Assembly (NCBI GenBank): GCA_035235625.1
Contig: CP141147.1
Coordinates: forward strand, 28,936,756 to 29,000,755
Origin: Saururus chinensis
Taxonomy: Eukaryota; Streptophyta; Magnoliopsida; Piperales; Saururaceae
Direction of reading: 5' to 3'
Length of the DNA: 64,000 nucleotides
In this document: in pieces, positions 1-13,049 of the stretch
How positions within the stretch are numbered: the first letter of the stretch is position 1
How the letters are laid out: every line of letters starts with the position of its first letter
Program-made: the position numbers and the translations under genes
The notes under the pieces: generated by a model
Seen by the model: the letters and a program-made list of their open reading frames with translations, nothing else
Told to the model about the DNA's origin: nothing
The model's database searches: none

Positions 1-2015
1 AACATTGCTACGAAAAGTGAGGAGTTGAGGAATCCAAGAGGCTGGCCTGATGTTATGTGGGGTTAAAGCTTTAAGGGCAAAGCCTTCCCGCCTTGTTCTG
101 GAGTTGGTGGGAATGGCTGCATTTTTCATGGGAAGGTGGATATTTGCTTTCAAAATAAGTGGTACCATATTGCTTAAGCTCGTTCATGTCTGCTGCATAT
201 TGACCGTTGCTTATTGAGATTTAGAGATGAATGTGGTCTGTTCACACGCAATGTCTTCTTCTTTTTTCAAGACAGTGATTTCATTGGTGGTGATTTTTGT
301 TTTTCGGGCAAGAAGTAAAATTGAGGAAAAAGAGATTAAGATGATGATAGTGATCTTAAAGGTTAACATGTTGTTGGTTGTGGAGTTACAAGCAATTAAT
401 TCGTTAAATCTCTTACTATACAATTGAAGGTGGTCAATTTTTTACACTTTTACTGAGGAAGGCAATATAACATTTTTGTATGTCTTAACAAGGAATAGCT
501 CATTAACAGTTTCAAGAATAAGAGATTAAGTTACTGTTAAATGTGTATTTGCTCGTAGCATTATTTTGTTTCAAGTTCTCAGTAGTGTATATTTATTCAT
601 AGAGGGTAGTTTAGTCTTTCCTATGTAATTCTATTTTTTTATTAGTCAGCCTTTTACTTAAGTGGGAGCATGTTAGTACTTTTCTGTAATTGGCGACTTA
701 GGCTTATTATAGCACACCTCCATTTTGTGTTTATGATGCTTATTCTGTTCAATGCAATATAATTCCTCTTCTTCCTCAAACCCTAGTTTTATCATTTGGA
801 TAATTTGTCTGTTTGCATCCCTCTATGGCTCTATTTGGGCCAGTTTTAGCTTGATATACATTGTTGGGTCATTTCTTAACAACTTGAGCCTTTGAGGCAA
901 CTTGGTTTCTAACATTGTATCAAAGTCATGAGGTCCCGGTTTCAATCCTCCCTGCCTCTGCAAATTATGTGCACATCCAAGGACTTGCATATGTTAATCA
1001 TGCTTGCCTTAGATATTTTGTCTACTTGCATCTGAATTTTTGGGCCGGTCCGGGCTTGATATATTTTGTTGGGCCGTTCCTTAACAACTTGAGATTTTGA
1101 GGCAACTTGGTTTCTAACAGTTTTCATGTTGTGAAATTGATATCTATGGAATGGCTTTGCATTTTGTTATTATAAGCCTTTTTCTTTCACATGAAATCTT
1201 CAATTCCAAGTCATGGAAACAATATCAGCCTTGTAAGAAGCCAATGGCTAAACCTGCAATAGATAACAATCAGCCAAGACTAAGATGATCACATTCTGGG
1301 AGACTTCAGATTGGATGCTGTATAATATCCAATTAGGTTGAAAACTTTGTTACCTGGATGACCTGAATAAGTTTTGGTCAAAAGAGGGTACTTGTTTTTT
1401 TTCTACATTCAGTTATCTTGGTTGACTTATAAAGTTCGACATTATTGTTGCTATGTATTGTACGAACATCCTCTTCAATTTTGTAGAAGTTAGTTTCCTC
1501 CAAATACTAAACGCTATTTTCCTTTGCCATTTGACTTTCTCTGATTAAGTTAACACAACTGTTTTGTCACCCACTAGATGAGTTGACAAAGTTGTAACTT
1601 CATATAAACTCACATTCTAGAATATCATCAGCTACATAGCATTAGATGTGAGTTGAGAGCATAATATGTTTGACTTGAAGTTCTGTATTTATTTTGAAGA
1701 AAAGTTTGGTTATAAACTTTCTCCATAGGGAGGCTACAGTTCCATGTAGTAGTGTGATATGTATATTCACTCAATATCACCAATTGGATTGTCTATCTTG
1801 TGTGTTTATTATAAGTATTATAAGTATACTTGATACGTATATAGGCAGGAGGATAGGTTTGCTGTTGCATGCTGCTATTCTTGATATTCTAGAATGTAGT
1901 AGGAAATGTTTCTTCCCCTATTTATGGTTTACTCAAAGACTTGTAATTGAAGAATTTCTGAAGGGTTCATTATATGTGATTACTTAAATTTGAATTTTCC
2001 CCAAAAATTCAACAG
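1..2015 (+). other. Large intron of the PRR gene (upstream part)
   Basis: No start of a receiver domain was found here, so this stretch is read as the intron that precedes the first visible PRR exon, the first coding exon lying outside the window. It is AT-rich and its short ORFs look random. It holds decayed copia-LTR-like sequence near 830-1125 (listed separately). The assignment is by inference from the exon at 2016, which starts in the middle of the receiver domain after a good CAG acceptor. Confidence 0.6.
830..1125 (+). repeat. Two copies of a copia-LTR-end-like segment
   Basis: A segment running from 'cttgatata' through 'aacaacttgag' to 'caacttggtttctaaca' occurs at about 850-917 and again at about 1053-1121. 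The first copy is followed by 'ttgtatcaaagtc', which resembles the TGGTATCAGAGC initiator-tRNA primer site that follows a plant copia LTR. This suggests remnants of LTR ends. The copies are short and decayed and no coding part is attached. Confidence 0.4.
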
Positions 2016-5000
2016 TTGCTGCAGTTAGTGATGGATTAAAAGCATGGGAAACACTCAAGGAAAAAGGAAAGTATATTGACCTTGTTTTGACTGAAGTGGA
2101 ACTTCCCAGCATCTCCGGCTTTTGTCTTCTTACCATGATAATGGAACACGAGTTTTGCAAAAATATTCCTGTTATAAGTATGTTCTAATTTCCATCAACT
2201 GTTTGTTCACTTTCAAAGTTTATGATTCGTATCTAAAATCTGTTCCAAACTGCTTATGTTGCTCATTATTGGATTCAGTGATGTCATCACAAGACTCTGC
2301 AAGTGTAGTCTTTAAGTGCATGTTGAGAGGTGCTGCAGATTTTCTCTCCAAGCCCATTAGGAAGAATGAACTCAGGAACTTATGGCAGCATGTTTGGAGA
2401 CGGCAATCTGTATGTATCTATATTGGATTTTTGAACTATCATACTTCTTTGGGTTTGTTAAAGAATTCTGAAATTAGACTGTATGAATTATCTTTGTGCA
2501 GTCTACGGGTGCTAGGCATGCAGAACAAGATGGGAACCATCCACAAAGAACACTGGACTCCACTTCTGAGAATAATACTGCAAGTATCCATTCAATCAAT
2601 GATGTCGTGAATGTACAGAAATTTAGAGAATCTGCTGAGAAAGGAAGCGATACCCAAGTAAGTGATCTGTTTCTTTCAGTATCTTGTTAAGAAGCAGTAA
2701 CATGTGTTGACTTTTTTATTTCTAAAGTGAATATATGTAGAATTATTAAAATTTCCTGCAAAGAGCAGTCTTGAAATGAGAGCTTGAATACGTTTGTGTT
2801 TTTATGGAGTTTTCTTTTTCACGTGGTGTGCAGGGTAGCTGGTCTTTTGGAATAGATTCCTAATTTCACATTTGCAAGTGAATCTTTTTTTTTTCTTTTT
2901 TTTTTTTGAAAAATCATAAGAAATTAATGTTGGTGCGCTTTCTTTCCAAGACAACAACAGTACTGGGTAGTTCTGGCTGTTAATGGCCAGACTTACTGAC
3001 AAGTGACTGGTTTCAATTGACGATACTAGGGCCTCCTCTTTTCTTTCTTCTCCCTTCCGCTGATCTTTCCTTCCCCCATGTATATATGGAGTAGAGGAAA
3101 ATTCTACATGCAAGACAGTGGGTGCTACATTTGTAGTGACATTCATTAGACTCAGGTTCTCTGTAAGTAGAATGTTGGCTGCCTACTCAGGTCCTGGGGG
3201 ATGGTCGTCAGCTGGCTTCAGTATAGTTGGTCTAGGAATATCCTGCTGGGTTGACTGCCTTGCTTTTGGATCGGCCAGCTGCTCTTTTGTTCGGTTGGAG
3301 TCATGTGAGTGGGTGTCAACTGGATACTGTTTGACATTGTAAATTCTCATCTGGGTGTAAGTCATGGGAGGTTGATAGATTTCTACAGTAGTTTGACCGG
3401 ATCAATTGTAAACCTTCCATATTCAAGGTACAATAGGTTGACTGGGTCCTTAACATATCTTTCTAACAACAGATTTAAGGGGTTGATGCTCCCCTATTTA
3501 AGGAGTTGACAGGCTCCCCTATTTTAGGGTGTTAACAAACCACTCTATATAGCGGTCTACTGGCCTTGTGCATTGGCCAACAGTGACTCCAGTCTTCAAA
3601 TTAAGTGCACTAATGAAAAAATGTGCCACAATTTTGTGTCATTTCATATCTGATGCTTAAACACATATCTTAAACCACCAATTCTTAGTAGATAATAAAT
3701 AAACCTTGATGAATGCACTAGTCTATTATTTGACCTAATGCAATCCAAATTCACTTGTCATCATCAGAATCTTGAAATTGCTGTGGATTATCAACAATTA
3801 CACGGTCAATAACATTTTACATGGCCGTGGAAACCGCAGATGCTTCTAATGAATGGAGCTTTTAAGTTCCTAACTAGCGAAGACAAAGAGTATATGCAAG
3901 TGGAAGGGTCAGCAAAAACCCATGACCGACCTTTGGCCCAGTTTGCATCTTACATCAATTTCTTTGATCTTTGATAAACATTCTCTATATAATTTTTTTT
4001 TGTCTTGGTTCTTGATAAGTAGCAAAATGTCTAGTTAAAAGTAATTCTTAGAATACACCTATCTTCTGCCTAGTAAGGCCTTTGGTATGTGTTGTTCACT
4101 GTGAGAACAATAAAACTTCTGAATATTTGATATGTCCGCTTCTGAAACTATGCTTGTGTAGTCAGCTAGTTCAGTGGAATGATTTACTAATTCACTCCAA
4201 TTTATGATTTTCATATTCCTATGAATTGATTCCATTAATCAAAGCTAGCTACAGAAGCTGAACATTTCCTTATAAATGTTGGACAACAGAAAGTGCATAC
4301 AAAGAGTTGGAAGTCATTCCTAACAGACAATAAAGATGACGCATCAAAAGGAGATAGAGATGCGAAATCTGTCAGCTCAGCACCAGTGAATAATGGTGCA
4401 AATGAAGGTAGAAAATTATTGCTGTTCTTTTTGTGTATTCTTTTAATTTTTAGCTTTTGTGATAGCACAATCAGTGCATGAACTAGGGTTCATATTTCTG
4501 CAGATAAATCAAGAAGATTGATTGTGGAAATGTCCCTTTATAACGAAGCAATTGGCTCCATTGGGGTAGAAGAAAAATCATTTTACAAAAATATATCATG
4601 TGATAATAATGCAAAAATAGTAGATCCTTGTAAGGAGTCACATGACTTGATTGGAAGAATAGAAAATCAGCCAAAGTTTCATAACCAGCACAATGGCCCT
4701 AGTTTTACTGGTGGTGGTGAAGATGCAGAAAGTCCTGTTGGTGCAAAATTAGATGACATCTGCACTTCAACTTCTTCACCACTTCTTGAACTTTCTTTGA
4801 GAAGCTCTCCACCACAAGGCTGTGAAAAGCGTGAGAATGAGGAAAGGAACACCTTGTACCATTCCAATGCTTCCGCCTTTTCCTGGTCAGTGCTCGATTA
4901 TCCACCCTTCAATAAATGTGACAAGTATTTTAGTCATTTCAGCAGTTAATTCACCCTAAGTTGTCAATGTGCAGGTACAGTAACAATATAGGGAAGCAAA

Positions 5001-6325
5001 ATATCCTGCCATCTAGTGATAGCAGTACTAAACTAAGAGTAAGTACTGTTAATTGTCAGCTGTATGTGCCAAACCAACTTGCTCATGATGCTGTGGGGAG
5101 CCCTCAAGTTGGATTTATTCCTATCCCTTACCATCTTGGAGGCTCAGGCTTTGATGGTTTTTCTTCTGGATATGGAGCTCTAGTGCAGCCCATGTTTTAT
5201 GGACAGCCAGGTCCACCATTCTGGACTATGCATTCAGCCAGGCAACAGGATGGAGTTAATTATAGTTCATCAATTCAGTCTGGTCAGGAAACTCATGGCT
5301 ATGACCAGAGTAAGTGGCTGCATGATCAAACTGCGAGTAATATTGATATGCCTATTCTGGATCAAAATGTAAACACCATTAAGGAGGTCATTTCTGGTGT
5401 AAGTGGAGATAACATCTTGTATGATGGGAGTAAAACCCTTCTTAGTAGCAATGGGTGTGAGACTGATGGAAGTAATGTGAACTCCATCATTGCTGTAGCT
5501 GCTGCTGATGGTAAGACTGAAGAGGAGCATTATGAAAATAACCTTGCTGGGGGTGCTGATTTGAGGAAGTCTTCTCAAAGAGTGGAAGCATTGACCAAAT
5601 TTAGATTGAAGAGGAAGGATCGTTGCTTTGATAAGAAGGTACTGCTGAAGCATGCTCCATAATTTTAGTTAATTATCAACAACTATGACAAGGATGACAA
5701 AGATTAAAGAAGCAGATGAGTAATAATTATAATAACTGTCATAGTTGTTGCTGCCATCATCATCATCATTGTTATTTACTATTACTACTTTCTTAACTAT
5801 GGTGCTTTATTATAATTGCCAGCGAAAAATCTTTACAATTGACATGTCAAGTTTTCTATATAAATGTCATTTAGATGGATGAAAGATAGCATACTCATTT
5901 AGATATATTAAAGATAGTAGACTGACGTGGTCATGTATGAGACATAAAGTCAATCAGTCTGTTGGCCATGCACCATAAAGGAGTTCCTCGTTAGAAGGGG
6001 ATTAAAAACACAAGAAAATCGATTTGATAAGTCTTTTGTATTCTGAATGCAAGCACGTACAAGATATGAAACACAAGTACAGCAGCAGCCCAGTTTCTGT
6101 CTTAAAATTTCTAAACCAAAGAAGTTGTTTAAAGATGTACTTGAAGTTTTAAATGTTGTACAGGGTACTAGATAAGATTTGAGATTATCACTTTAATATT
6201 TTATGATCACTCAGCTACCTTGTGATATATAATTACAGGTGCGGTATCAAAGTAGAAAAAGGCTCGCAGAACAGCGTCCACGGGTAAAAGGACAATTTGT
6301 TCGTCAAGTGCAGTATGATTCTTGA
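2016..6325 (+). CDS. PRR5: Pseudo-response regulator, PRR5/PRR95 type (5' partial, one inner exon unresolved)
   Basis: Clock-associated transcriptional repressor of the nucleus. Visible exons: 2016-2177, 2279-2409, 2502-2657, about 4255-4407, 4504-4885, 4975-5638 and 6239-6325 (stop TGA). The first two give the second half of a receiver domain. It has LVLTEVELP, where the phospho-accepting Asp is Glu as in all PRRs, then [10 protein letters not shown] and the conserved [14 protein letters not shown]. The middle is low-complexity, with the clade signatures LLELSLR and NASAFSW. The last two exons make the CCT motif ([13 protein letters not shown], then [19 protein letters not shown]), split by an intron after FDKK as usual. 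FIPIP, SGYGAL and PMFY in the long exon favour PRR5/PRR95 over PRR7/PRR37. The exon ending at 2657 is phase 0 but the one at 4255 needs phase 1, so an exon of length 3n+1 should lie between; I could not place it. The first exon lies upstream of the window. Confidence 0.9.
2658..4254 (+). other. PRR intron region holding an unresolved exon
   Basis: AT-rich stretch between two confident PRR exons. Members of this clade have a conserved segment after 'SDAQ' (often starting SSCT) that I do not see. After a plausible acceptor at about 2833 the frame reads GSWSFGIDS and then stops. A 30-codon open stretch near 3837-3975 has no family resemblance. Either a diverged exon is hidden here or that part of the protein has been lost. 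Confidence 0.45.
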
Positions 6326-8490
6326 TATGAGCAATCACAGGCTGTCATCAAAATTGCAACAGTCAACTCCAGATTCTGATGACAAGAACCAGAACCTCTC
6401 CACCACGGACTGAATCAACGTTTAACAAATGACAGGAAACTGGCTATTCCATTTATTCTCTTGCAGGATGAAAATGAGGGAAGTTACGACTGAAAAGCAA
6501 GGATTAGCGGAAGGCATTTTTCACCTGCCTCGTCAAGACAGCTCAGGATATAGTCCCTCACCAAGAAAATAGAAAGAAATGAGTGCAATATTGTGGGATT
6601 GTTAGCTGTAAGGTTTTACCATAGCTTTTTTATTTCTTTGTTGTACTGTCTATATATTGTAAATACCATAGTCTTTTGTAGTTAGCTACTTCACACCCGA
6701 GCTTATGCCTCTATCACAAAGTAGATGTGTTACTGTTCGAAATATAATGTAAAATAGTGTGTTGTAAGTAGGTTTTTTATGCCTCATGATACTGTGTTTT
6801 TGGAGATGAGCTTCCTGTCGTACATCTTTTATTGCATACGCATGGAACCGTTGTAACACATTCCTGACTCAATTGAAATATGTTGTAAATCAACCCACTG
6901 ACCACGAAAGGTAATAAGAAATGTAATACAGCATTTACTAAGCTCCACAGACCGCTGAAAGTTGTATGCAGCTAGGAGGTGTTAGTGCTGCCAAAAAAAA
7001 CGAGTTCAACACAAGTGGAGCAGTTGCGAGTTTTTAGTCATTCTGCTCCTTCATAAAAACTAGCTAGATCCTGGTAGAAAGTTCTAGTTTGTAAAGCGGC
7101 ACAAGGCCTGCTCTAATCCGAATCAAAGTCCAGTGAGCTATCGAAACGCACACAAACACCCTTTTAGAGCTCTACTTGTTTTGCTTGCTCAGTTGAAGAC
7201 AATTTGCCTCACAGCTCTTTCGACTTAGCTTGCTCACATTCTTCTTTCTTTGACCAAGCTATCATTAACACATATTAGAATCACATTGAAGGACAAAAAG
7301 AAGTATCTGCAGCAGTAGAACTGCGTATGAACCAGATGATCATACTCCATCTTGAGCTTCAGCTGGAGCTCAAGGCCAATGGTTAGGGAAGACGGTGACC
7401 CGGAATCCCAACAAAGCAAAAAGAGGGCCAAGGATGTTGGCACATCAAAACACAATGGGTCCGACTTTCCCAATGTATGACGAGGCAATTACGTGGATGC
7501 AAGAAAACCCTAAAAGGCAGCCAGGCCAATTCCCATGCAGCAGGGCTGGCACTTATCCGTATGTCGGCCAGTGCAGCTACCTTTCTCCCAAGCCCAGCCA
7601 ACCACTTTAGCACCCCATGGCCACAGCATTCAACAGCAGGTTACTTTCTATTCCACGATATAACTTTAAAGAAATTAAAAAAAGATAATCTTCAATTGAA
7701 AAGATAAAGAAGGAAAACGACTATAAAGTTAAAGTTGATGAAATACCAAGTTTTAATCGTAAAATATATAGAAGGAAAATGATAATCACCTAATGAATCT
7801 ATCTAAAACAACTCTTTGTCTGGTTTTTTATTGGACAAAAAATATAGAATTCATATGTTCGATCCAACTTAAAACTTTGGAAGATTTTCTTAGACAAATT
7901 TGCTGACTATCCTATGCAGAATTATCAATGCACGTTTTTCAAAGGGGATAATGATTCCTTGTTGCTTTCCTTCCATCTCTAGCCACATCTCCATCTGTTG
8001 GGGCACTGATTGTGGGAATGATATTGTTTGGACCGATTATGCTTGAAACAAATTTTCTAGTAGTTGATGCTTACCCATGAATAATTATGCACTTACAAGC
8101 CGTTGCTCAATGAGGTTGAGTTAGGCAAAGTAATGCAGCTGACTCAAGATAAATGGACAATTATCTAGATGGTATTTACGGCAAACAGGCATGTCAGTGA
8201 ATGAAACAAATGATGCATGTTTTGCAAAGATAATAAGTGTAGATGAATAATGAAAAATTTAGCACCACTTTTTGGTGGTGCCTTTAGCAAGGGAAAAGGG
8301 GGTTGGGGTTGCCCCCATGTTTTGATGGTGTAGCACGCTATGTGGGACGTGGGTAGAGGCAGGTGAGAATCTGATTTGCTCCAACACAGGGGAAAAGATC
8401 CATTGTGAAAGTAACAGGCCACAAAGAAAATGAATTCAAGTTCACGTTGAAGTTCACATCTTCGGCTACATATGTCAAAGAAAAATGCTT
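6326..8490. other. PRR 3' UTR and spacer
   Basis: The first few hundred bases after the PRR stop are likely 3' UTR, with AT-rich sequence and 'aatataatgtaaaat' near 6740. A moderately GC-rich patch at 7390-7610 is open on both strands for about 70 codons but matches no family I know. From 8030 to 8490 I see nothing recognisable. Confidence 0.5.
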
Positions 8491-8653
8491 GAACGATGTG
8501 AAGATTCACACGTCCAAACTCTACTTCATCATTCTTACACCATTTATGAGTAGGACTCATTTGATATGTGAATCTTTACTATGGGCCTCACTCTTTAATG
8601 GTGTGAGAATGTTGAAGTAGAGTTTTGACGTGTGAATCTTCACGTCACAATAG
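8491..8653. mobile_element. MITE, family 'TGAAGATTCACACGTC' (copy 1)
   Basis: About 163 bp with long inverted ends. The left end reads gatgtgaagattcacacgtc, then aaactctacttcatcattct. The right end, reverse complemented, reads gacgtgaagattcacacgtc, then aaaactctacttcaacattc. The inverted arms are about 55 bp and nearly fill the element. A shorter, more diverged relative is at 46651-46778. The superfamily is not clear; no target duplication could be fixed. Confidence 0.7.
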
Positions 8654-9129
8654 ACTCACATGTCAAAATACTTCTTTTGATTAAATATAAGTGTCATATT
8701 AAAAAAACAATGTCTTGAGATAAGTATTTTATTTGTTTAATTGTCAACCACTTTTTCCTAGCCTATCAGTTTTTAGTACATTTTTTTCAAAAATACCGTC
8801 TATCAGCCTTTTGTGAGTGTCAATAGTGAGAGGGATAATTTTGGAAAGAGTGTCTTTATGACACTTGTGACTTTTGTATGATATTCTAAAATATTTAATT
8901 AATTATTAATATGCATTTGATATAAAGAAAAAATATCGTAGATTTCTAATTTTCTTCAAGTTAATAAATGTTTGTGTGTGTGATTTACCTTGATGTTCTT
9001 ATCTTGAATTCCAATGATAAGATATCTGAAGTGTCGACAGACTTCTTTGGTAATGATAGTAATTACTGAGTAATAAACTTAGAAAATTAACAACAATGAT
9101 AAATCTTAATTTAATATTTTATAAATAAA
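8654..9129. other. AT-rich spacer, nothing recognised
   Basis: Low-complexity AT-rich sequence between a MITE and an LTR-like fossil. No ORF or repeat structure seen. Confidence 0.4.
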
Positions 9130-11158
9130 GTGTTTTTGTAGGTAGGCATCAACACATTGGTGTCTTTACTTGTCGGTAAGGTTTGACATGTCGGTCATTT
9201 CGCCAATGAAGCACCAGCAAAATTGTTGGTAGGCCATCAACATGTTAGTGTTCTGGGCAAGTCTTACCAACAAATTCGAAAGTGCATGATTTTTTATGCA
9301 GGTATGCATTAGCATTCAATTATTTCTCCTTCATATAAATATATTTGACAATCCTTGACCTAAATTCTTTGGATTCTTTGATTTTGATAGAAAGGTGAAG
9401 AACTAGGATACACCAAAGTATGGTGAAGAGGGAAGACGACCAAGTTTGTGAAGACCTTTGCATTTTGTTAAGGAAAATTGGTCAGATTGCTAACCATGCT
9501 TGTGTAATTTGGTTTTGAAGTGAATGTATGAGATGAATCATGATTATTTCTTAGTACGAAAGCATATAGAGAATGATTTCTTATATTTCTATCTTGAATA
9601 TGCTAGAGATCATGTTTTTCCTACTTTTTACTTATCATGTGGTAGAATAATCATCATTAGTTATTATGGGAAAGGTGTTTGTGGAAAGACTTACTCTATG
9701 ACATGACATGGAGTGATTTTGGGAACTAGAATCAGTCTATGTTATTTCTTCCCAATCATCGGCACGACCACGACACATAACTGACGACGTCGGTGAAAGG
9801 AGAGAGATGACAATATTGGCACTGACAGTTCAATGTATAACTAGTCAATCATCAGCATTGAGGTCAATGCGTTGGTGTTGCGTCAAGGAGGTGGGTTGTT
9901 CTATGCCAACCCATTGTCAATGAGGGTTCCACATGTCAATTGTTCACTGATGGGCATTGGTAACCTGGCCAATTTGTCGGTGAGTCTACTGACAATAAGC
10001 CGATAATGAGTATGTTTTTCAGCATGAGTTGCTATGAGATATAAGCTATTATTTAGTATTATAATAGCATGAAATTGTATGCATAATAGTGTATATGTAT
10101 GTGATGATATGATTATTGATGTGTAGGTATATGTACCTTTATATGTATGAATCCTTGTATTGGATCGTATCCCTTAGTAAATTATGAACAAGGTCATAGA
10201 TTTTTAGTGTTATATCGACTCCTTAAGTTAGTCATTTAGCCATGTAAATGGAAGGGTATGATATGGAAAATGATTATAGTCTTCCAGCTCTCCAAATGTG
10301 GGAGTTATCTACGCCATGAAGATGATTGGTCCCATGCAAAGCAATACTGGAGGTTTCGACTATCTTGGTAGTTGAGATCTCGACCACTTAGGTCTATGAG
10401 CTCTTGTAAGCCTTAGCTTTATGATGTAGATAGAGCAGGCAGACTTTAAAAGAATTAAGGTTGGATGGTGAGTAGTCCATGAGCCAGTGAGCGATGAGAA
10501 CTCCTAGATGTGGTTACCGTGTCATAGAAAACCCTTATGGCTTACACTTAAGGAGCAGGTGACTCACAAATGTAGTCATGGTATTGGATTGTGTTTGTGT
10601 GGAAGCATTTGATTATGATTATGCTCATATATCTTGTGGCTATTATCTTGGTGTTTTTCATCAATGTACTCTTAAAGAGAATATTATGTTTACTATGTGA
10701 TTATGTTTTATATTACGAATATTTTGTCATTACATAATAATTGTTTAGCTATCCTACTTGGTATATTTGTATACTTAGTATTCTTATGATGAAGGTTCAT
10801 CGAATGAGTAACTAGGTTTAGATCATAGAGCTTGGAAAGGACGACTAGCTCTCCTGTAGTTGATGTAGGATTTCTTATCTTTATTAGTAAACTCTTAGTG
10901 ATGTGTGTAATTGAACATAGGCATGTGACTATAAATTACTTATGGATGTGTATATTATAGATTCATGATATGTACTCAGCAAGACCCTGTGTGTTTGTAG
11001 TATGATTTGACCTTGTCTAATATATTATGTTAGTTTAAATATGAGTATATTCGAAAACGAGTGGGTCACCCCTAAAATATTTTTAAAAAATAAAAAAAAT
11101 CATTTTTGTTGTTTGATTTATGCAAAAAATGAATTTTTTAAAATATTGGGGTGTGACA
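9130..11158 (+). mobile_element. Solo-LTR-like fossil, same family as 27391-30389 (5' end unclear)
   Basis: Non-coding repeat ending in 'ttggggtgtgaca', the typical 3' end of Ty3/gypsy-type LTRs. It is collinear with 28.2-30.4 kb: both share 'atttggttttgaagt', 'gagtgattttgggaact', 'gttatttcttccc', 'acaataagccg' and 'agatgattggtccc' in the same order. The left boundary is approximate because similarity fades near 9130-9380. No gag or pol is present. It looks old and heavily diverged from its relative. Confidence 0.6.
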
Positions 11159-11692
11159 GTCTTGGCTTTTGAGTATGTCAAGTAACTTAAATATATTTTA
11201 AATAAGATACTTATTTCAAGATGGAGGGAGGAGATGCTTATGCCTATGTGGCAATTTGAAGTATGAGACTCATTAAATGAATGTCAATTAGATATGTGAA
11301 ATGTTATTATTTTATTATTTTTGTATCTTACTTAAAAGATGATTTGACATGTGTTGAAAGAGTTATGTCAAATTTGAAGATTTGAATAAAATATTTTAAA
11401 CAAAGATTTGATAGATGCATTTTTTGGTATTAAAAATGTTACATACCAAAAGACTATGTCAAAATCTTTGTAAAGTTTGGCATGTAGATTGAAAGGAGGT
11501 TGCCTAGTTGGGCCTTCAAGTATGCCATCGTTATAGTCTTGTTAGATTTGGCATATAAGTAGTGCTCCTAATGCAAGCTAGTAATGTTCAAATCCATATC
11601 ATTAATTGTTAGAGGCATTTCTACAAATAATTATATAATCTTGGAATCAAAGGATTAAAATGTAATTTCATAGTATAAGGAGAGTAAATGTG
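11159..11692. other. AT-rich spacer, nothing recognised
   Basis: Short stretch between an LTR-like fossil and a hAT-like element; no supported gene or repeat. Confidence 0.4.
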
Positions 11693-11700
11693 TCAAATCT

Positions 11701-12930
11701 AAGGGTGTTCACGAGCCGAGTATCGGGCTTTCTAGGCTTGAGCTCAAATTGTTCAAGGTCGGCTCAAAGATTAAACAAACTCGAAAGTTCCTGCTTGAAC
11801 TCAATATGAAATGAAAATCTACATGGCTCGGACTTAAACTCAATTTTAATACGTAAATCACAAGCCCAGGCTCAACTTGGGCTCAAACAAAAAAATTAAA
11901 AAAAAAATCTCTATCTAAAGTATATAAAGTATCCCACATAATAAGATATTTTTGGTATTAAATTGTACCTTAAATAGCTGAGTATAGTCACTACTTTAAA
12001 AAAAGTATAACAAATAAATTTTAGTTATATATACTTCAAAAAGGTTGTTTTATCATTTTTAAATACAAAAAAAATAGAAACCCAATTAAAAACACTTGTT
12101 AAGCCTAAAAAAAATCCAAAGTACATGCACAAAGAGAACCAATAAACTAAAGTAGGTGAAATGAAGATGATGATAACTAATAACTTCTTGAGTATGGATG
12201 TTCTATAACAAAGCTAAGAGTGGATGAGTAGCCAACTTGCCACAATGATTGTAGGGCCAATTGCGTCCATTTTTTATAGATCTTGCTTTTAAGTTAATAC
12301 TTAGAAGTTATGTTATCTCCTCGGACCTCAATTTTTGTTTCACACTTTGGAAGAGTTCTTGAGTATCTTAGTATAATATTACAATGAAATTAATATATTT
12401 AGATATGTTTATGTATTTTATTTAGTTATATTTATATGATATATGTGAATGTCAAAACACATCATATGTGTAGTGTATTTATGTATATACTCTCTTTGTC
12501 CTAAATTAATAACTTGATTTATTTTTTTAAAATCAAATGAAACTATTAATGTGGAACAATAGGAGTATATTACTATTTGTGTTTCCAAAAATTTTACTTT
12601 TAAAAAACATATATAATACATAGAAATTATATATTCATTATAATTTAACCAATATATATACACACACATATAATTTCATAGATGCATATTTAAATTAATA
12701 ATTATGTCTATATAATATATACATATACATATACATTTGTTTTATATATACATTATTTATATACAATTTTGAAATCATATTCAAGTCGAGCTCGAGCTGA
12801 GTGTGAGTTGAGTTCAAATTTCATTTGAGCTGAGTCAAGTAAGGTTATGTTTGAACTTGATTCAAGCCTATTAAAGCTTGAGCTGAGCTTGCCTACTCGA
12901 CGAGTAGGTTTGGCTCGTTAACAACCTTTA
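11701..12930. mobile_element. Non-autonomous hAT-like element with 8-bp target duplication
   Basis: Inverted ends AAGGGTGTTCACGAGCC (left) and TAAAGGTTGTTAACGAGCC (right, reverse complemented) flank 1.23 kb. The outer ends are rich in CGAG and GCTC motifs. The flanks TCAAATCT (11693-11700) and TCAAATCC (12931-12938) match at 7 of 8 positions, as expected of a hAT target duplication. No transposase is present; the interior is AT-rich and carries a nested Stowaway-like element at 12490-12565. GAGCC/CTCGAG-rich ends of this sort are common on plant hAT MITEs. Confidence 0.7.
12490..12565. mobile_element. Stowaway-like MITE nested in the hAT-like element
   Basis: A 76-bp hairpin-like unit flanked by TA. 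The left end is CTCTCTTTGTCCTAAATTAAT and the right end, reverse complemented, is CTCCTATTGTTCCACATTAA. This is the CTCCCTCCGTCC-type end seen several more times in the window. Confidence 0.6.
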
Positions 12931-13049
12931 TCAAATCCAATGTAAGGGATTATAGTATAAAATGAGAATTGGATTTAGTCATGACATTCTCTTCTCCAAG
13001 TGGAAACTACAGTGCCTCTAACAGGTTATCCCAATTTGCTTCAATGGAT

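Noticed and set aside
7383-7613. Overlapping frames on both strands in the PRR downstream region
   Set aside because: No family resemblance, no splice or promoter context; short GC-richer patch.
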